Position numbers and translations under genes: made by a program. Below, in pieces: positions 1-9,453 of a stretch of 64,000 nucleotides of DNA. Below the pieces are notes generated by a model, which was given only the letters and a program-made list of their open reading frames with translations, made no database searches and was not told the DNA's origin. Positions within the stretch are counted from its first letter, which is position 1; the number at the start of each line of letters is the position of its first letter. The DNA is from JANQOH01 sp965201155 (lineage in GTDB: Bacteria; Pseudomonadota; Alphaproteobacteria; UBA7887): assembly GCA_965201155.1 (NCBI GenBank), contig OZ241752.1:1426001-1490000 (forward strand). The letters are read 5' to 3'.

Positions 1-1351
1 GGTTGTAGTGCAGTGTGTCGTTGAACAGCACCGTATCCTGCGGAACCGTCCCGATGGCCGCCCGCAGCGAGGCCTGTGTGACGCTGCGAATATCCTGCCC
101 GTCAATGCGTATGGCGCCAGAGGAGACGTCGTAAAACCGGAACAACAGGCGGGAGAGCGTCGATTTTCCGGCACCTGAAGGCCCGACAATCGCCACCGTC
201 CGCCCCGGTGGAACGGTGAAGCTGATGCCGCGCAGGATTTCCCGGCCCGGTTCGTAGGAAAACTTCACCTCGTCGAACTCGATCTGTCCGCGGCCGACGG
301 CAAGCGGGCCCGCATCGCTGCGGTCGGCAATCTCGCGCCGTTTCCCCAGCAATTCGAACATCCGCTCCATATCCACCAGAGACTGCTTGATCTGGCGGTA
401 GACGAAGCCGAGAAACCCCAGCGGCTGGTAGAGCTGGAGCATGAAGGCGTTGACCGCCACAAGGTCGCCGAGCTTCATGCTGCCGTCCACTATGCCGCGC
501 GCCGCCAGCAGCAGTACCGCGGTCATGCCGCCGGCAATGACGAACGCCTGCCCGATATTCAACAGGGCCAGTGACACTTTCGCGGTCACGGCGGCGTTCT
601 GGTAGCGCCGAAGCGAGACATTGAAACGCCGCGCTTCATGCGCCTCGGCGCCGAAATATTTCACCGTTTCGTAATTCAGCAGGCTGTCGATGGCCTTGCT
701 GTTCGCCTGCTCATCGGAGTCGTTCATTCGGCGCACGAAGCGTATGCGCCACTCCGTCACCACAAGGGTGAAGGTGATATAGGCGACCACGGTGACAAAG
801 GTGATGAGCGCGAACGCTGCGTCATAACGGACCAGCAGGATGGCGCATACCAGCCCGATCTCGATCAGTGTCGGCAGGATGTTGAACAGCGTGAAGGACA
901 GCAGGAATTCTATGCCCTTGGTTCCGCGTTCGATGATCCGGCTGAGGCCGCCGGTGCGCCGGTCGAGATGAAAGCGCAGCGACAGCGAATGCAGGTGGCG
1001 GAAGACCTGCAAGGCGGTTTCGCGCACGGCATGCTGCGCCACCCGCGCGAACACGGCGTCGCGCAGTTCGCCAAGGGCGACGGCAAGCAGGCGGGCTATG
1101 CCGAAGGCTGCGATGAGCGCCAGCGGCACGATAGCGACCCCGGCGCCGGTGCTGCTGTCCAGCGCGTCTACCACTTCGCCGAGCAGGAGCGGCGCCTGCA
1201 CGACAGCAATCTTTGCGCCGATGAGGAATATCAGCGCCAGCACCACGCGGCGGCGCAGGTCCCAGCGGCCGGCCGGCCACAAATAGGGCAGCAGCGCGCG
1301 CACGGCGCCGACATCGCGTTGAAAGCGCCCGCGGGCGGGCTCCTCAGCCAT
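1..1351 (-). CDS. Atm1-type ABC transporter, fused permease and ATPase (3' end outside window)
   Basis: Half-transporter with the membrane domain first (about residues 15-310) and the nucleotide-binding domain after it. Seen: a Walker A GPSGAGKST near residue 390 and a Q-loop region PQDTVLFNDT just before the window edge; the signature motif and Walker B lie outside. The segment VKYFGAEAHEARRF and the region around YQPLGFLGFVYRQIKQSL resemble the Atm1/HMT1 family, which exports glutathione-linked sulfur or metal compounds across the inner membrane. The start MAEEPARGRF gives a normal Atm1 N-terminus. About 450 of the expected ~600 residues are present. The substrate is inferred from family only. 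Confidence 0.88.
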   Translation of the reverse strand, partial: MAEEPARGRFQRDVGAVRALLPYLWPAGRWDLRRRVVLALIFLIGAKIAVVQAPLLLGEVVDALDSSTGAGVAIVPLALIAAFGIARLLAVALGELRDAVFARVAQHAVRETALQVFRHLHSLSLRFHLDRRTGGLSRIIERGTKGIEFLLSFTLFNILPTLIEIGLVCAILLVRYDAAFALITFVTVVAYITFTLVVTEWRIRFVRRMNDSDEQANSKAIDSLLNYETVKYFGAEAHEARRFNVSLRRYQNAAVTAKVSLALLNIGQAFVIAGGMTAVLLLAARGIVDGSMKLGDLVAVNAFMLQLYQPLGFLGFVYRQIKQSLVDMERMFELLGKRREIADRSDAGPLAVGRGQIEFDEVKFSYEPGREILRGISFTVPPGRTVAIVGPSGAGKSTLSRLLFRFYDVSSGAIRIDGQDIRSVTQASLRAAIGTVPQDTVLFNDTLHYN

Positions 1352-1404
1352 GAATCAGAAGTGCCGGCGGGGTGCGGGCGGCGGGGTGCCGACCCGCCGC
1401 GGGT

Positions 1405-2421
1405 TCACTCCGTGCCGCCGGGCGTATCTTCCGCTTGGGAGTCCGCCTCCAGGGGCGCGGGCGTCAACAGATATCGCGCACCGGCGTCAGCGCGCGCCGG
1501 CGCCGAAACGGGCACATCGTCAGCTCGCGGCGTCGGGGCGAGCGCCAATAATTCGCCATTCCACGAGAATTGCGAAAGCTGCTCCGTACCGGGCAGTTCC
1601 ACGGGCGGGCCGCTGGCGCCGGCTTCGGGCGGCGCCGGCGGAGCGGCGGAATATTCGGCCGGGGCCGTGTCGGACAGTGCCGGCGGCGAGAGACCCGGGG
1701 CGGGTGCGGTAACTCCGGCCGCCACGGCATCGCCCGAATGGTCGGCGGCGCTGACCGGCGGTGCGTCCTGGCCGCTCGCATTCCCGGCAGCGGGCGCTGG
1801 ACCGTCAGCGAGGGTCACCTGCGCCGGAGCAGGGCTTGCGCCCGGCGCAGCCGGTGCGTCCGGTGTACCGGCGAGGCGCACCGCTTCGGCAGGCTGCGGC
1901 GCGGACAGCTCCTCCGACACAGCCTGCGGACCGGTTGCAGCGTGGCCCGGCCGCGCCGCCAGCGGCGCAATCCCGGCCGTATCGGCGCCCTCCGGAGCGC
2001 TCTCCCGGGCCGCGATTCCCGGTGGGCGCGACAGGGAGTCCGAAGGCAAAGCTGCTGCTGCGGAGTCGGCCGAATCTGCAGCCTGGCGCAGGCCTCGCGC
2101 GGCCGCATCGGCAGAGGACGCAAGCAGCGCCGGCGGGATATCGGGAGCGTCCGTACCCGCTGGTTCGCCGTCGCTGCTCGCGGGCGGCGGGCTGCCGCCC
2201 GACGGCCTCATCGCATCGCCGGAAGCGTCAGGTCCGGGCATCGGCTCGGTGCCGGACAGGTCGGCCGCGTCCAGAGGCGGTGCGGCGGGGCGTGCAGGTT
2301 CGCGCTCAGGCCCTGCGGCTATGCTCGACCTCACGGGATCGGACAAGTAGAAGAGATAGGCTCCGATGCCGATCGCGGCGACCGCAATGGCACATACTGC
2401 AGCGAAAATCCGGTTGCGCAC
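1405..2421 (-). CDS. Pro/Ala-rich membrane-anchored protein of unknown function
   Basis: About 338 residues from a GTG start preceded by GGGAGGAAC, a better ribosome site than any upstream candidate. Residues 3-24 form one hydrophobic segment (signal anchor), followed by a long low-complexity region rich in Pro, Ala, Ser and Asp with no recognisable domain until a more ordered C-terminal stretch (SWNGELLALAPTP, then ARYLLTPAP). This suggests a periplasmic disordered linker tethered to the inner membrane. It ends 53 bases upstream of the ABC transporter on the same strand and may be co-transcribed with it. I do not recognise the family. Confidence 0.6.
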   Translation of the reverse strand: MRNRIFAAVCAIAVAAIGIGAYLFYLSDPVRSSIAAGPEREPARPAAPPLDAADLSGTEPMPGPDASGDAMRPSGGSPPPASSDGEPAGTDAPDIPPALLASSADAAARGLRQAADSADSAAAALPSDSLSRPPGIAARESAPEGADTAGIAPLAARPGHAATGPQAVSEELSAPQPAEAVRLAGTPDAPAAPGASPAPAQVTLADGPAPAAGNASGQDAPPVSAADHSGDAVAAGVTAPAPGLSPPALSDTAPAEYSAAPPAPPEAGASGPPVELPGTEQLSQFSWNGELLALAPTPRADDVPVSAPARADAGARYLLTPAPLEADSQAEDTPGGTE

Positions 2422-2519
2422 CCGTTCCTCCCAAAGATGCAACCCAGCATACGAAAGTAATATGGTTTCGGTGCGGTGTAAAATCTTCCCCTTGCGGTGA
2501 AATTTTCGACAGGGCCACC

Positions 2520-3095
2520 ATGAACGGGACAGAAGAAGCGCCGGCCACGTCGGCATTGTGCGTGTTTTGCGGCTCGGCGCACGGCCGGACTCACCACCCC
2601 GCGGGCACCGCCCGGCGCCTGGGGCAGGCATGCGCGCAGGCGGGGGTGACGATCGTCACCGGCGGCGGCTCGGTGGGTCTGATGGGAGTTGTCGCCGACG
2701 CCGCGCTCGCCGCCGGCGGCCGCGTCATCGGCGTCATCCCAGCCTTTCTCGAGCGCGCCGAAATCGCGCATCCCGGCCTGTCGGAAATGATCGTCACGCG
2801 CGACATGCACGCGCGCAAGAAGCGAATGTTCGACCTCGCCCACGCATTTGTAGCCCTGCCCGGTGGCATCGGCACACTCGACGAAGTAGTGGAAATGCTC
2901 TCCTGGCGTTATCTCGGCCGTCACGACAAGCCGGTCATGCTGCTGGACAGCGTCTATTGGCGTCCGTTGACCGGCCTGTTCGACCACATGGCCGCTCAGG
3001 GCTTTCTGCGCATCCCCGCGCAGCCTCTCCATGAGGTATGGGATGAGCCGGAACAGGTCGCGCGGCGCGCCGTGGAAAGCCGCATTGCGCCTTGA
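2520..3095 (+). CDS. LOG-family protein (TIGR00730-type Rossmann fold)
   Basis: About 191 residues, normal for the family. Both hallmark motifs are present: GGGSVGLMG at 48-56 and PGGIGTLDE at 114-122, with a conserved RKKRMF between them. Characterised relatives are nucleoside 5'-monophosphate phosphoribohydrolases (for example cytokinin-activating LOG); in most bacteria the physiological substrate is unknown. The gene is divergent from the Pro/Ala-rich protein and lies 54 bases upstream of icd, so the two could share a transcript. Confidence 0.88.
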   Translation: MNGTEEAPATSALCVFCGSAHGRTHHPAGTARRLGQACAQAGVTIVTGGGSVGLMGVVADAALAAGGRVIGVIPAFLERAEIAHPGLSEMIVTRDMHARKKRMFDLAHAFVALPGGIGTLDEVVEMLSWRYLGRHDKPVMLLDSVYWRPLTGLFDHMAAQGFLRIPAQPLHEVWDEPEQVARRAVESRIAP

Positions 3096-3149
3096 AACCA
3101 TGCCGCCGGCTGTTATGGTTCACAGGCCGCGTCGCAAAGGGAATGGCTC

Positions 3150-4367
3150 ATGACCAGGATCACCGTTCCGAACCCGATTGTCGAACTCGAAGGCGACGAG
3201 ATGACGCGCATTATCTGGCGCTTCATCAAGGACCGGTTGATCCTTCCCTATCTCGATGTTGAGCTGAAGACCTATGACCTCGGCATCGAGTCACGCAACG
3301 AAACCGACGACGCGATCACCGTGGAGGCCGCGCACGCCATTCGCCGTCATGGCGTCGGCGTGAAATGCGCGACCATCACGCCGGACGAGGCGCGGGTCGA
3401 GGAATTCGGCCTGAAGCGCATGTTCCGGTCGCCGAACGGCACCATTCGCAACATCCTCGGCGGCACGGTGTTTCGCCAGCCCATCCTGTGCAGCAATGTG
3501 CCGCGTCTGGTTCCCGGCTGGACGAAACCGATCGTGATCGGGCGTCATGCGTTCGGCGACCAATACCGCGCGACCGACTTTCTGGTGCCGGGGGCGGGAA
3601 AGCTGACCCTGCGGTTTGAGCCGTCGGACGGTGGAACGGCGCAGGAGTTCGAGATTTTTGACTTCCCCGCCGGCGGCATAGCGCTCGGCATGTACAATCT
3701 CGACGAGTCGATTCGGGGCTTTGCCCGCGCCTGCATGAATTATGCGCTCGGCCTCGGCTGGCCGCTCTACATGTCGACCAAGAACACCATTCTGAAAGCC
3801 TATGACGGGCGCTTCAAGGACCTGTTCCAGGAGGTGTTCGATGCCGAATTCAAGGACCGTTTCGCTGCCGCCGGGCTGACTTACGAGCATCGCCTGATCG
3901 ATGACATGGTGGCCTGCGCGCTGAAATGGGACGGCGGTTTCGTCTGGGCGTGCAAGAATTATGACGGCGATGTGCAGTCGGATACCGTCGCGCAGGGCTT
4001 CGGGTCGCTGGGCCTCATGACATCGGTGCTGCTGACGCCGGACGGCGATGTGGTCGAGGCGGAGGCGGCGCACGGCACGGTGACCCGCCATTACCGCCAG
4101 CATCAGGCCGGCAAGGAAACATCGACCAACCCCATCGCGTCGATTTTCGCCTGGACGCGCGGCCTGTGGTATCGGGGCAGGTTCGACTCCGCCCCGGAAG
4201 TGCAGCATTTCGCCGAGACGCTGGAGCGCGTCTGCACGGACGCCGTGGAGGCAGGCGACATGACCAAGGACCTCGCGGCGCTGATCGGCCCCGAACAGCC
4301 TTGGCTGACCACAGGCCAGTTCCTCGACGTCCTCGACGCCCGCCTGCGCACCGCGATGGATGCGTGA
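3150..4367 (+). CDS. icd: NADP-dependent isocitrate dehydrogenase, eukaryotic type
   Basis: 405 residues, full length. It oxidatively decarboxylates isocitrate to 2-oxoglutarate in the TCA cycle, giving NADPH. Substrate-loop residues RSPNGTIRN (93-101) and GRHAFGDQYR (131-140) are those of the homodimeric IDP family found in mitochondria and Alphaproteobacteria, not the E. coli type. The start MTRITVPNPIVELEGDEMTR is the standard N-terminus. Base composition matches the neighbouring core genes. Confidence 0.96.
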   Translation: MTRITVPNPIVELEGDEMTRIIWRFIKDRLILPYLDVELKTYDLGIESRNETDDAITVEAAHAIRRHGVGVKCATITPDEARVEEFGLKRMFRSPNGTIRNILGGTVFRQPILCSNVPRLVPGWTKPIVIGRHAFGDQYRATDFLVPGAGKLTLRFEPSDGGTAQEFEIFDFPAGGIALGMYNLDESIRGFARACMNYALGLGWPLYMSTKNTILKAYDGRFKDLFQEVFDAEFKDRFAAAGLTYEHRLIDDMVACALKWDGGFVWACKNYDGDVQSDTVAQGFGSLGLMTSVLLTPDGDVVEAEAAHGTVTRHYRQHQAGKETSTNPIASIFAWTRGLWYRGRFDSAPEVQHFAETLERVCTDAVEAGDMTKDLAALIGPEQPWLTTGQFLDVLDARLRTAMDA

Positions 4368-4506
4368 CCCACAGATGATGCGACGGTGATACCGGCGGCC
4401 TGATCCGGCGCCGCGACGGCACGTTTCAAAACAGGTTTCTCATTCGGCCTTGCGCGCCGGCGGTGGCGGCGCATTGTGGCCGCGGCAAGTGAACAGGAGG
4501 AACACA

Positions 4507-5316
4507 ATGGGCGATGCCTATGCCGGCTATGAGCGGCTCCGGTTTGACCGGCCGGCGAGCCGCGTGCTGCGCGTGACGATGGACGGCGCGGGGCGCTTCA
4601 ACCCGGCCGACGCGGTGATGCACGATGAACTGAGCCGGGTGTGGAAGGATATCGACGCCGACCCCGACATATCAGCAGCGATACTTTGCGGTGCCGATGA
4701 CGGATTTTCGGCAGGCGGTGATTTCGAAATGATCGACCGTGTGATCGATGATTTCGAGACACGGGCCCGCATATGGCGGGAGGCGCGCGACCTTGTTTAC
4801 AACATTGTCAATTGCGGAAAGCCGGTGGTCAGCGCGATGCACGGTCCGGCGGTTGGCGCAGGTCTTGCGGCCGGGCTTCTGGCCGATATTCCGATCGCTG
4901 CGCGCAATGCGCGTATCATTGACGGACATACCCGGCTGGGCGTCGCCGCCGGCGACCATGCGGTGATGATCTGGCCGCTGCTGTGCGGCATGGCGAAGGC
5001 GAAATATCACCTCCTGTTATGCGAGCCGCTGTCAGGGGAGGAAGCGGAACGCATCGGCCTGGTGTCGTTGTGCGTCGATGACGACCAGCTGCAGGAAACG
5101 GCAGTGGCGGTGGCCGCGAAACTAGCGCGCGGGGCGCCGGCGGCGGTGCGCTTCACCAAATATGCGCTCAACAACTGGCTGCGCATGATGGGGCCGAATT
5201 TTGACACTTCCCTGGCGCTGGAGTTCGTCTCCTTTACCGGCCCGGACGCGCGGGAGGGGCTGGCCAGCCTGCGGGAAAAGCGCGAACCCGCCTTCAGCCT
5301 CAATTCACAGGTGTGA
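4507..5316 (+). CDS. Enoyl-CoA hydratase/isomerase family protein
   Basis: About 269 residues from an ATG with a clear AGGAGG eight bases upstream. The crotonase fold is indicated by FSAGGDF (67-73) and HGPAVGAGL (112-120), which form the CoA and oxyanion pocket. The second catalytic-glutamate region reads LGVAAGDHAVMIWP, without the usual Glu of true hydratases, so an isomerase, hydrolase or other crotonase reaction is possible. It is convergent with the small AtuA-like gene downstream, with only seven bases between them. Substrate cannot be assigned. Confidence 0.85.
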   Translation: MGDAYAGYERLRFDRPASRVLRVTMDGAGRFNPADAVMHDELSRVWKDIDADPDISAAILCGADDGFSAGGDFEMIDRVIDDFETRARIWREARDLVYNIVNCGKPVVSAMHGPAVGAGLAAGLLADIPIAARNARIIDGHTRLGVAAGDHAVMIWPLLCGMAKAKYHLLLCEPLSGEEAERIGLVSLCVDDDQLQETAVAVAAKLARGAPAAVRFTKYALNNWLRMMGPNFDTSLALEFVSFTGPDAREGLASLREKREPAFSLNSQV

Positions 5317-5323
5317 CGCCGAC

Positions 5324-5665
5324 TCAAGGTGGGGGAACGTTGCCCGGCAGCGGAATAGCCAGCATCAGCCCGCTGAAGCTCTTGCCATGCAGGTCGTGGC
5401 ACAGGGTACGGGTGACGCCGCCGCCCTTGAGATGGTCGATGATGAAGTTGAACGCGCGCAAGCCCGGCAGTGCATAGCGCCGCACGGGGCCGTGAGCGAT
5501 GGCGGCGAATGCGGCCGCAACCCGCGCTTCGGTGAGCTCGCGCTCAAGCCGCGCATAGCCGGCCTGGTCGAAGGCAATCACCGAGATATTCACGGCATGG
5601 CCCTTGTCGCCGGCGCGCGTATGGGCGAGGTCGCGCACGGTCACCACCGGTTCCGGGTGTTTCAT
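5324..5665 (-). CDS. Small AtuA-related protein (AtuA C-terminal-like domain)
   Basis: 113 residues. The N-terminus VTVRDLAHTRAGDKGHAVNISVIA matches, in short, the RAGDKG..N.SV signature seen in the C-terminal domain of AtuA, a protein of acyclic terpene or isoprenoid utilisation, which often occurs as a stand-alone small gene. The exact biochemical role is unknown. The crotonase homologue next door fits an acyl-CoA catabolic context, but the two genes are convergent rather than in an operon, and the large DUF1446 partner is not in this window. Confidence 0.75.
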   Translation of the reverse strand: MKHPEPVVTVRDLAHTRAGDKGHAVNISVIAFDQAGYARLERELTEARVAAAFAAIAHGPVRRYALPGLRAFNFIIDHLKGGGVTRTLCHDLHGKSFSGLMLAIPLPGNVPPP

Positions 5666-5672
5666 GGGGGCG

Positions 5673-5906
5673 TTACGCGGGTGTGGCCATCAAGCGCCTG
5701 CGGCGCAAAAGCCCCGCGGTACAGATAACCGGAATACCGGCGGCATCTGCCTTGAGGCGGTCGAACGCTTCGTGTTCCGCCCGCGCCTTGCCGCGCCGTA
5801 TCAGAGCGCGAATGTACTCGCTGACGTGACCTGTTGTCCTTGTGGTGCGCTGCACGGCCCGTCTCCCGATGGTGGGTACATCGATAATTCCCGATATCGA
5901 ATACGT
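5673..5906 (-). pseudogene. Possible remnant of a ParD-family antitoxin gene
   Basis: In one open frame the stretch VSEYIRALIRRGKARAEHEA, followed by FDRLKAD, resembles the C-terminal half of ParD-type ribbon-helix-helix antitoxins. The N-terminal half has no ParD-like sequence: an in-frame stop lies at 5907-5909, and the residues after it do not look like a ribbon. After LKAD the sequence becomes basic and random. No ParE toxin is found nearby. Read as a decayed fragment. The 373 bases between the AtuA-like gene and recQ show nothing else I can support. Confidence 0.35.
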
Positions 5907-6038
5907 TCACAAGAAAATCCGCTCGCGACTCGCCAGACCTTGGCTGTTCCATCTGCGGCAGATGCGATCTCCTGGCCGGTCCTGTAGCGTTTTTGATGCA
6001 GAATCCGGGACAAGGTGGCACTCGACAGCACGTTCCGG

Positions 6039-7928
6039 TTATGTATCGGTGCGGCTTTCGGGTGGTGATGCTTCGTGGTGGGCGATGACGGTGAGGAAGG
6101 TCTCGCCATAACGGGCGAGTTTGGCTTCGCCGATGCCGTGGAGGGTGGCCAGGGCCTCCCGGCTGCGAGGCTTTTCGCGGGCCATTTCGATCAGGGTGCG
6201 GTCCGGGAACACGACATAGGCCGGCACGCCCCGGGATTCGGCAACGGCACGGCGGCGGTCCTTGAGCGCCTGCAGCAATGATGCGTCTGCAGGGTCCGCT
6301 GTCGGTGCGGGGGTGCGCTGCGAGCGGCTGCGCCCGGAGGTCTCGGCGACATCCGCGCGCATTTCGAAACTCGCCTCGCCGCGCAGCACCGCCCATCCGG
6401 CCGGGGTGAGGCGCCAGCGGCCCCAGGCGACGATGTCCATCTCGATGCAGCCTGCCGCGTAGAGCTGGCGAAACAGGGCGCGCCAATAGCGTTCCGGGCG
6501 GTTGCGGCCGACGCCGAATGTCGGCAGGCGGTCATGCCCGCGCGCGGCAGCCCTGGAGTTCGGAACGCCGCGGAGGATTTCGATCAGATGCGTCGTGGCG
6601 AAGCGCTCGCCGGTACGGACCATGGCGCTCATGGCCTTGCGCGCATCCTCGGTGCCGTCGACCAATTCCACACCGTCAAGGCACAGGTCGCAATTGCCGC
6701 AAGGTTCGGCCTTTTCGCCGAAATAGGCGAGCAGGGTGCTGCGGCGGCAGCGATGCGCCTCGCACAGCGCGATCAAGGCATTGAGCCGCTGGCCGGCAAT
6801 CCGTTTCTGGTCGTCGCTCGCGCTTTCCTGAATCTGCGCGCGGCGGCGCGCCATGTCCTGCACGCCGTAGAGAGTGAGCGTATCGGCGGGCAGGCCGTCG
6901 CGTCCGGCGCGGCCGATCTCCTGATAATAGGCCTCGATGCTGTCGGGCATGTCGGCATGGCAGACAAAGCGCACATCCGGTTTGTCGATGCCCATGCCGA
7001 AAGCGATGGTGGCGACCACCACCACGCCGTCCTCGCGCAGGAAGCGGTCCTGAGCGGCGCCGCGCTTCTCCTTCGTCATGCCGGCGTGATAGGCGACGGC
7101 AGGATGGCCGGCGGCGCGCAGCACCGCGCACAGGGCTTCCGTGCGGGCGCGGGTGCGGCAATAGACAATGCCGCTTTCCCCGCTATGGGCGGTGACGAAA
7201 CCCAGCACCTGCCGCTCGGCGCTGCGCTTCACCGCCATGGCGAGGCGGAGATTGGGGCGGTCGAACCCCTGTACGAAACGGCGCGGCGCGGCAGTAAACA
7301 GGCGCTGTTCGATGTCGTTGCGCGTGGCGGCGTCGGCAGTGGCGGTGAGCGCCAGCATCTGCACGCCGCCCAACGCCTCCCGCAATGCGTCCAATTGCAG
7401 GTATTCGGGACGGAAATCATGGCCCCATTGCGACACGCAATGGGCTTCGTCGATGGCCAGCAGGCGTGTGCCGCAGCGTTTCAGGAATTCTGCCGTTCCC
7501 TCCTGCAGCAGTTTCTCCGGTGCGGCATAGAGCAGACGCAGCGCGCCGTCGCGGGCGGCGACGCCGATGCGGCGGTTTTCGCCCGGTGGATTGGCGGAAT
7601 TGACGCAGCCGGCGGCAACGCCCATGGCCTGCAACTGGCTCACTTGGTCGCGCATAAGGGCGATGAGCGGCGAGACGACGACGGTGAGGCCGCCGCGCAC
7701 GATAGCGGGCAGTTGGTAACACAGGGACTTGCCGCCGCCGGTTGGCATGATGGCGAGCACATCATCGCCGGCGAACACGGCTTCCAGAATTTCGGCCTGT
7801 CCGGGGCGGAAGTCCTCGAAGCCGAAAATGCGGCGCAGGCCGCCGCGGGCCACTTGCAAGAAAGTGGCCGGATCAGCCGCCGTTCCGGCGGCGGTCATGG
7901 ACAGGTTGCGGCTTGACTTGCGGGGCAC
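6039..7928 (-). CDS. recQ: ATP-dependent DNA helicase RecQ
   Basis: 629 residues from a GTG start preceded by TTAGGAGACT. It unwinds DNA 3' to 5' in recombination and fork repair. Domains in order: helicase core with Walker A MPTGGGKSLC (61-70) and DEAH (160-163), a second RecA lobe ending in the EIGRAGRDG motif (about 337-345), a zinc site with Cys394, Cys410, Cys413 and Cys416, a winged-helix region, and an HRDC domain (about 555-620). All key motifs are intact. Confidence 0.95.
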   Translation of the reverse strand: MPRKSSRNLSMTAAGTAADPATFLQVARGGLRRIFGFEDFRPGQAEILEAVFAGDDVLAIMPTGGGKSLCYQLPAIVRGGLTVVVSPLIALMRDQVSQLQAMGVAAGCVNSANPPGENRRIGVAARDGALRLLYAAPEKLLQEGTAEFLKRCGTRLLAIDEAHCVSQWGHDFRPEYLQLDALREALGGVQMLALTATADAATRNDIEQRLFTAAPRRFVQGFDRPNLRLAMAVKRSAERQVLGFVTAHSGESGIVYCRTRARTEALCAVLRAAGHPAVAYHAGMTKEKRGAAQDRFLREDGVVVVATIAFGMGIDKPDVRFVCHADMPDSIEAYYQEIGRAGRDGLPADTLTLYGVQDMARRRAQIQESASDDQKRIAGQRLNALIALCEAHRCRRSTLLAYFGEKAEPCGNCDLCLDGVELVDGTEDARKAMSAMVRTGERFATTHLIEILRGVPNSRAAARGHDRLPTFGVGRNRPERYWRALFRQLYAAGCIEMDIVAWGRWRLTPAGWAVLRGEASFEMRADVAETSGRSRSQRTPAPTADPADASLLQALKDRRRAVAESRGVPAYVVFPDRTLIEMAREKPRSREALATLHGIGEAKLARYGETFLTVIAHHEASPPESRTDT

Positions 7929-7957
7929 AGTCTCCTAAGTCGCAGGGGAGGCCGCGT

Positions 7958-8031
7958 TGGGGGATAGTTTAACGGTAGAACTTTCGGCTCTGACCCGAAC
8001 AGTCCTGGTTCGAATCCAGGTCCCCCAGCCA
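7958..8031 (+). tRNA. tRNA-Gln (anticodon CTG)
   Basis: A 74-base cloverleaf. The acceptor stem TGGGGGA (7958-7964) pairs with TCCCCCA (8021-8027), followed by G and an encoded CCA. The anticodon stem TTCGG/CCGAA closes the loop CTCTGAC with anticodon CTG at 7990-7992. The T-arm GGTTCGAATCC is standard. It lies between the divergent start of recQ and the 3' end of phaR. Confidence 0.95.
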
Positions 8032-8062
8032 TATCAGCCGGCCCTGCAGCGCCCGGATCTGC

Positions 8063-8665
8063 TCAATCCTGACGGCTGAGCGCGTCAAGCTGCGCTTGCA
8101 TGCGCGCAAGCTGGGCGCGCATTTCATCCAGTTCCGATGTTTTCGCTTCCGCCTCCGGAGCGGCGGGGCGTGCGCCGTTGCCGGGCGCGTCTTGCGGCTT
8201 GCCCGGGGCAAAAGGTGAGAACATGGACAGGGCCTGCTGGAACATGGCCATGTTCTGCTCGCCCAGTTCCTTCATGGTGTGGAGCGGGAACAACTCGCCG
8301 AAACCGCTTTCGAGGTTGCGGCGCATCTGCTGCTGGTGGCCGGAGAAATTGTCCATCGCCACTTCGAGATAGGACGGCACAAGCGCGCGCAGGCCGTCGT
8401 CATAATAGCCGATCAACTGCCGCAGGAAGCGGACGGGAAGGAGGTTCGCGCCCCGGGTTTCCTGCTCGAAAATGATCTGTGTGAGCACGCTGCGGGTGAG
8501 GTCCTCGCCCGAACGGGCATCCTGAACGACGAAGTCGATGCCGTCCTTGACCATCGCGCACAGGTCGTCGAGGGTCACATAGGCTGACCGGGCAGTGTTG
8601 TAGAGGCGCCGATTGGCGTACTTTTTGATAATTACCGGGTCTGGTTCACCGCTGTCCTTGGCCAT
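8063..8665 (-). CDS. phaR: Polyhydroxyalkanoate synthesis repressor PhaR
   Basis: 200 residues. The N-terminal DNA- and polymer-binding domain begins with VIIKKYANRRLYNT (about 11-24), followed by the two central PHB accumulation regulatory regions. The C-terminal ~45 residues are Pro/Ala-rich and end in a short helix DEMRAQLARMQAQLDAL likely to form a coiled coil. Known relatives repress phasin and PHA genes until they bind PHA granules. Its presence implies the host makes polyhydroxyalkanoate; no PHA synthase is in this window. Confidence 0.95.
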   Translation of the reverse strand: MAKDSGEPDPVIIKKYANRRLYNTARSAYVTLDDLCAMVKDGIDFVVQDARSGEDLTRSVLTQIIFEQETRGANLLPVRFLRQLIGYYDDGLRALVPSYLEVAMDNFSGHQQQMRRNLESGFGELFPLHTMKELGEQNMAMFQQALSMFSPFAPGKPQDAPGNGARPAAPEAEAKTSELDEMRAQLARMQAQLDALSRQD

Positions 8666-8757
8666 GCCGCCTCTCCTCCCGGTGTGCCGCGCCGCGCATT
8701 TGCGGTGATGAGTATACGCGCTTTGCTGCGGTGCGAAAACTCATGGGGCGCGCTGCG

Positions 8758-9453
8758 TCATGGCGGGCTGCCATTGCCGATTTCGCGTTTCTCGTAGACG
8801 GTTTCGATCTTCTGGCCGTTCCATATGTAGCAGAGATGGCGTTCCTGGCGGGCGTTGGACAGGAGCCGAGGCCGGAATATGGCGGCGCATTCGCCTGATG
8901 TCCGGCGGACGCTGTCATAGACGATGCCGTTCGACCCGGCCTCGCGCAGCGTTCTCCCCAGATGCTGACCGGCGGCGTAATTGTCGTTGTTGTAGACCAG
9001 CGGCTGTGCGGTCTTCTGGCCGCGCAAGTCGTGCAGGTCCCCGTCGAGGTCGACATTGTAGACCCGCATGTCCAGCTCCAAATGCGCCTGCGCTGTGGCG
9101 CGCAGGAACTGTTCGCGATGATATCTGGTCTCGGCAATGGCGGTAGCGAGGTCGTTCGCCGCGTAGAAGACGCCGTAGGCGCCGTTCGAGAACCGGCTGC
9201 CATTCGGGTTCAAATGGGTGAAAGCTGCCATGATGATGGTGGTTCCGGGGCCGCTGATGCGATCCTCCGGCGGGACGAGGGTGATATCGCCGGCCTCGTC
9301 GCGCAGCCTGGGATTGGTGAGCGCGTCCAACGCGAAGACCGCTTCAAGATCATTCGGGTCGGCAACCCGCTCGAACAACGGAACAGGAGGAAAACGGCTG
9401 GGAATGATGCGCCAGCACGGCTTCCAGGTGATGCGGGCAGCCGGCAATGTCAT
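8758..9453 (-). CDS. RES-domain toxin (NAD+ phosphorylase family)
   Basis: 231 residues. The domain runs from about residue 60 to 200, with the conserved region RFSNGAYGVFYAANDLATAI and AETRYHRE, then SNGIVYDSVR supplying the Ser; Arg, Glu and Ser give the family its name. Known RES toxins degrade NAD+ and stop growth until neutralised by an Xre-type antitoxin. Its ATG overlaps the stop of the antitoxin gene (ATGA), so the order is antitoxin then toxin and the two are translationally coupled. All recognisable motifs are intact. Confidence 0.88.
   Translation of the reverse strand: MTLPAARITWKPCWRIIPSRFPPVPLFERVADPNDLEAVFALDALTNPRLRDEAGDITLVPPEDRISGPGTTIIMAAFTHLNPNGSRFSNGAYGVFYAANDLATAIAETRYHREQFLRATAQAHLELDMRVYNVDLDGDLHDLRGQKTAQPLVYNNDNYAAGQHLGRTLREAGSNGIVYDSVRRTSGECAAIFRPRLLSNARQERHLCYIWNGQKIETVYEKREIGNGSPP

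Noticed and set aside
638..2350. Long plus-strand open frame of 570 codons
   Set aside because: Antisense to the ABC transporter and the Pro/Ala-rich protein; low-complexity translation caused by high GC, no motif.
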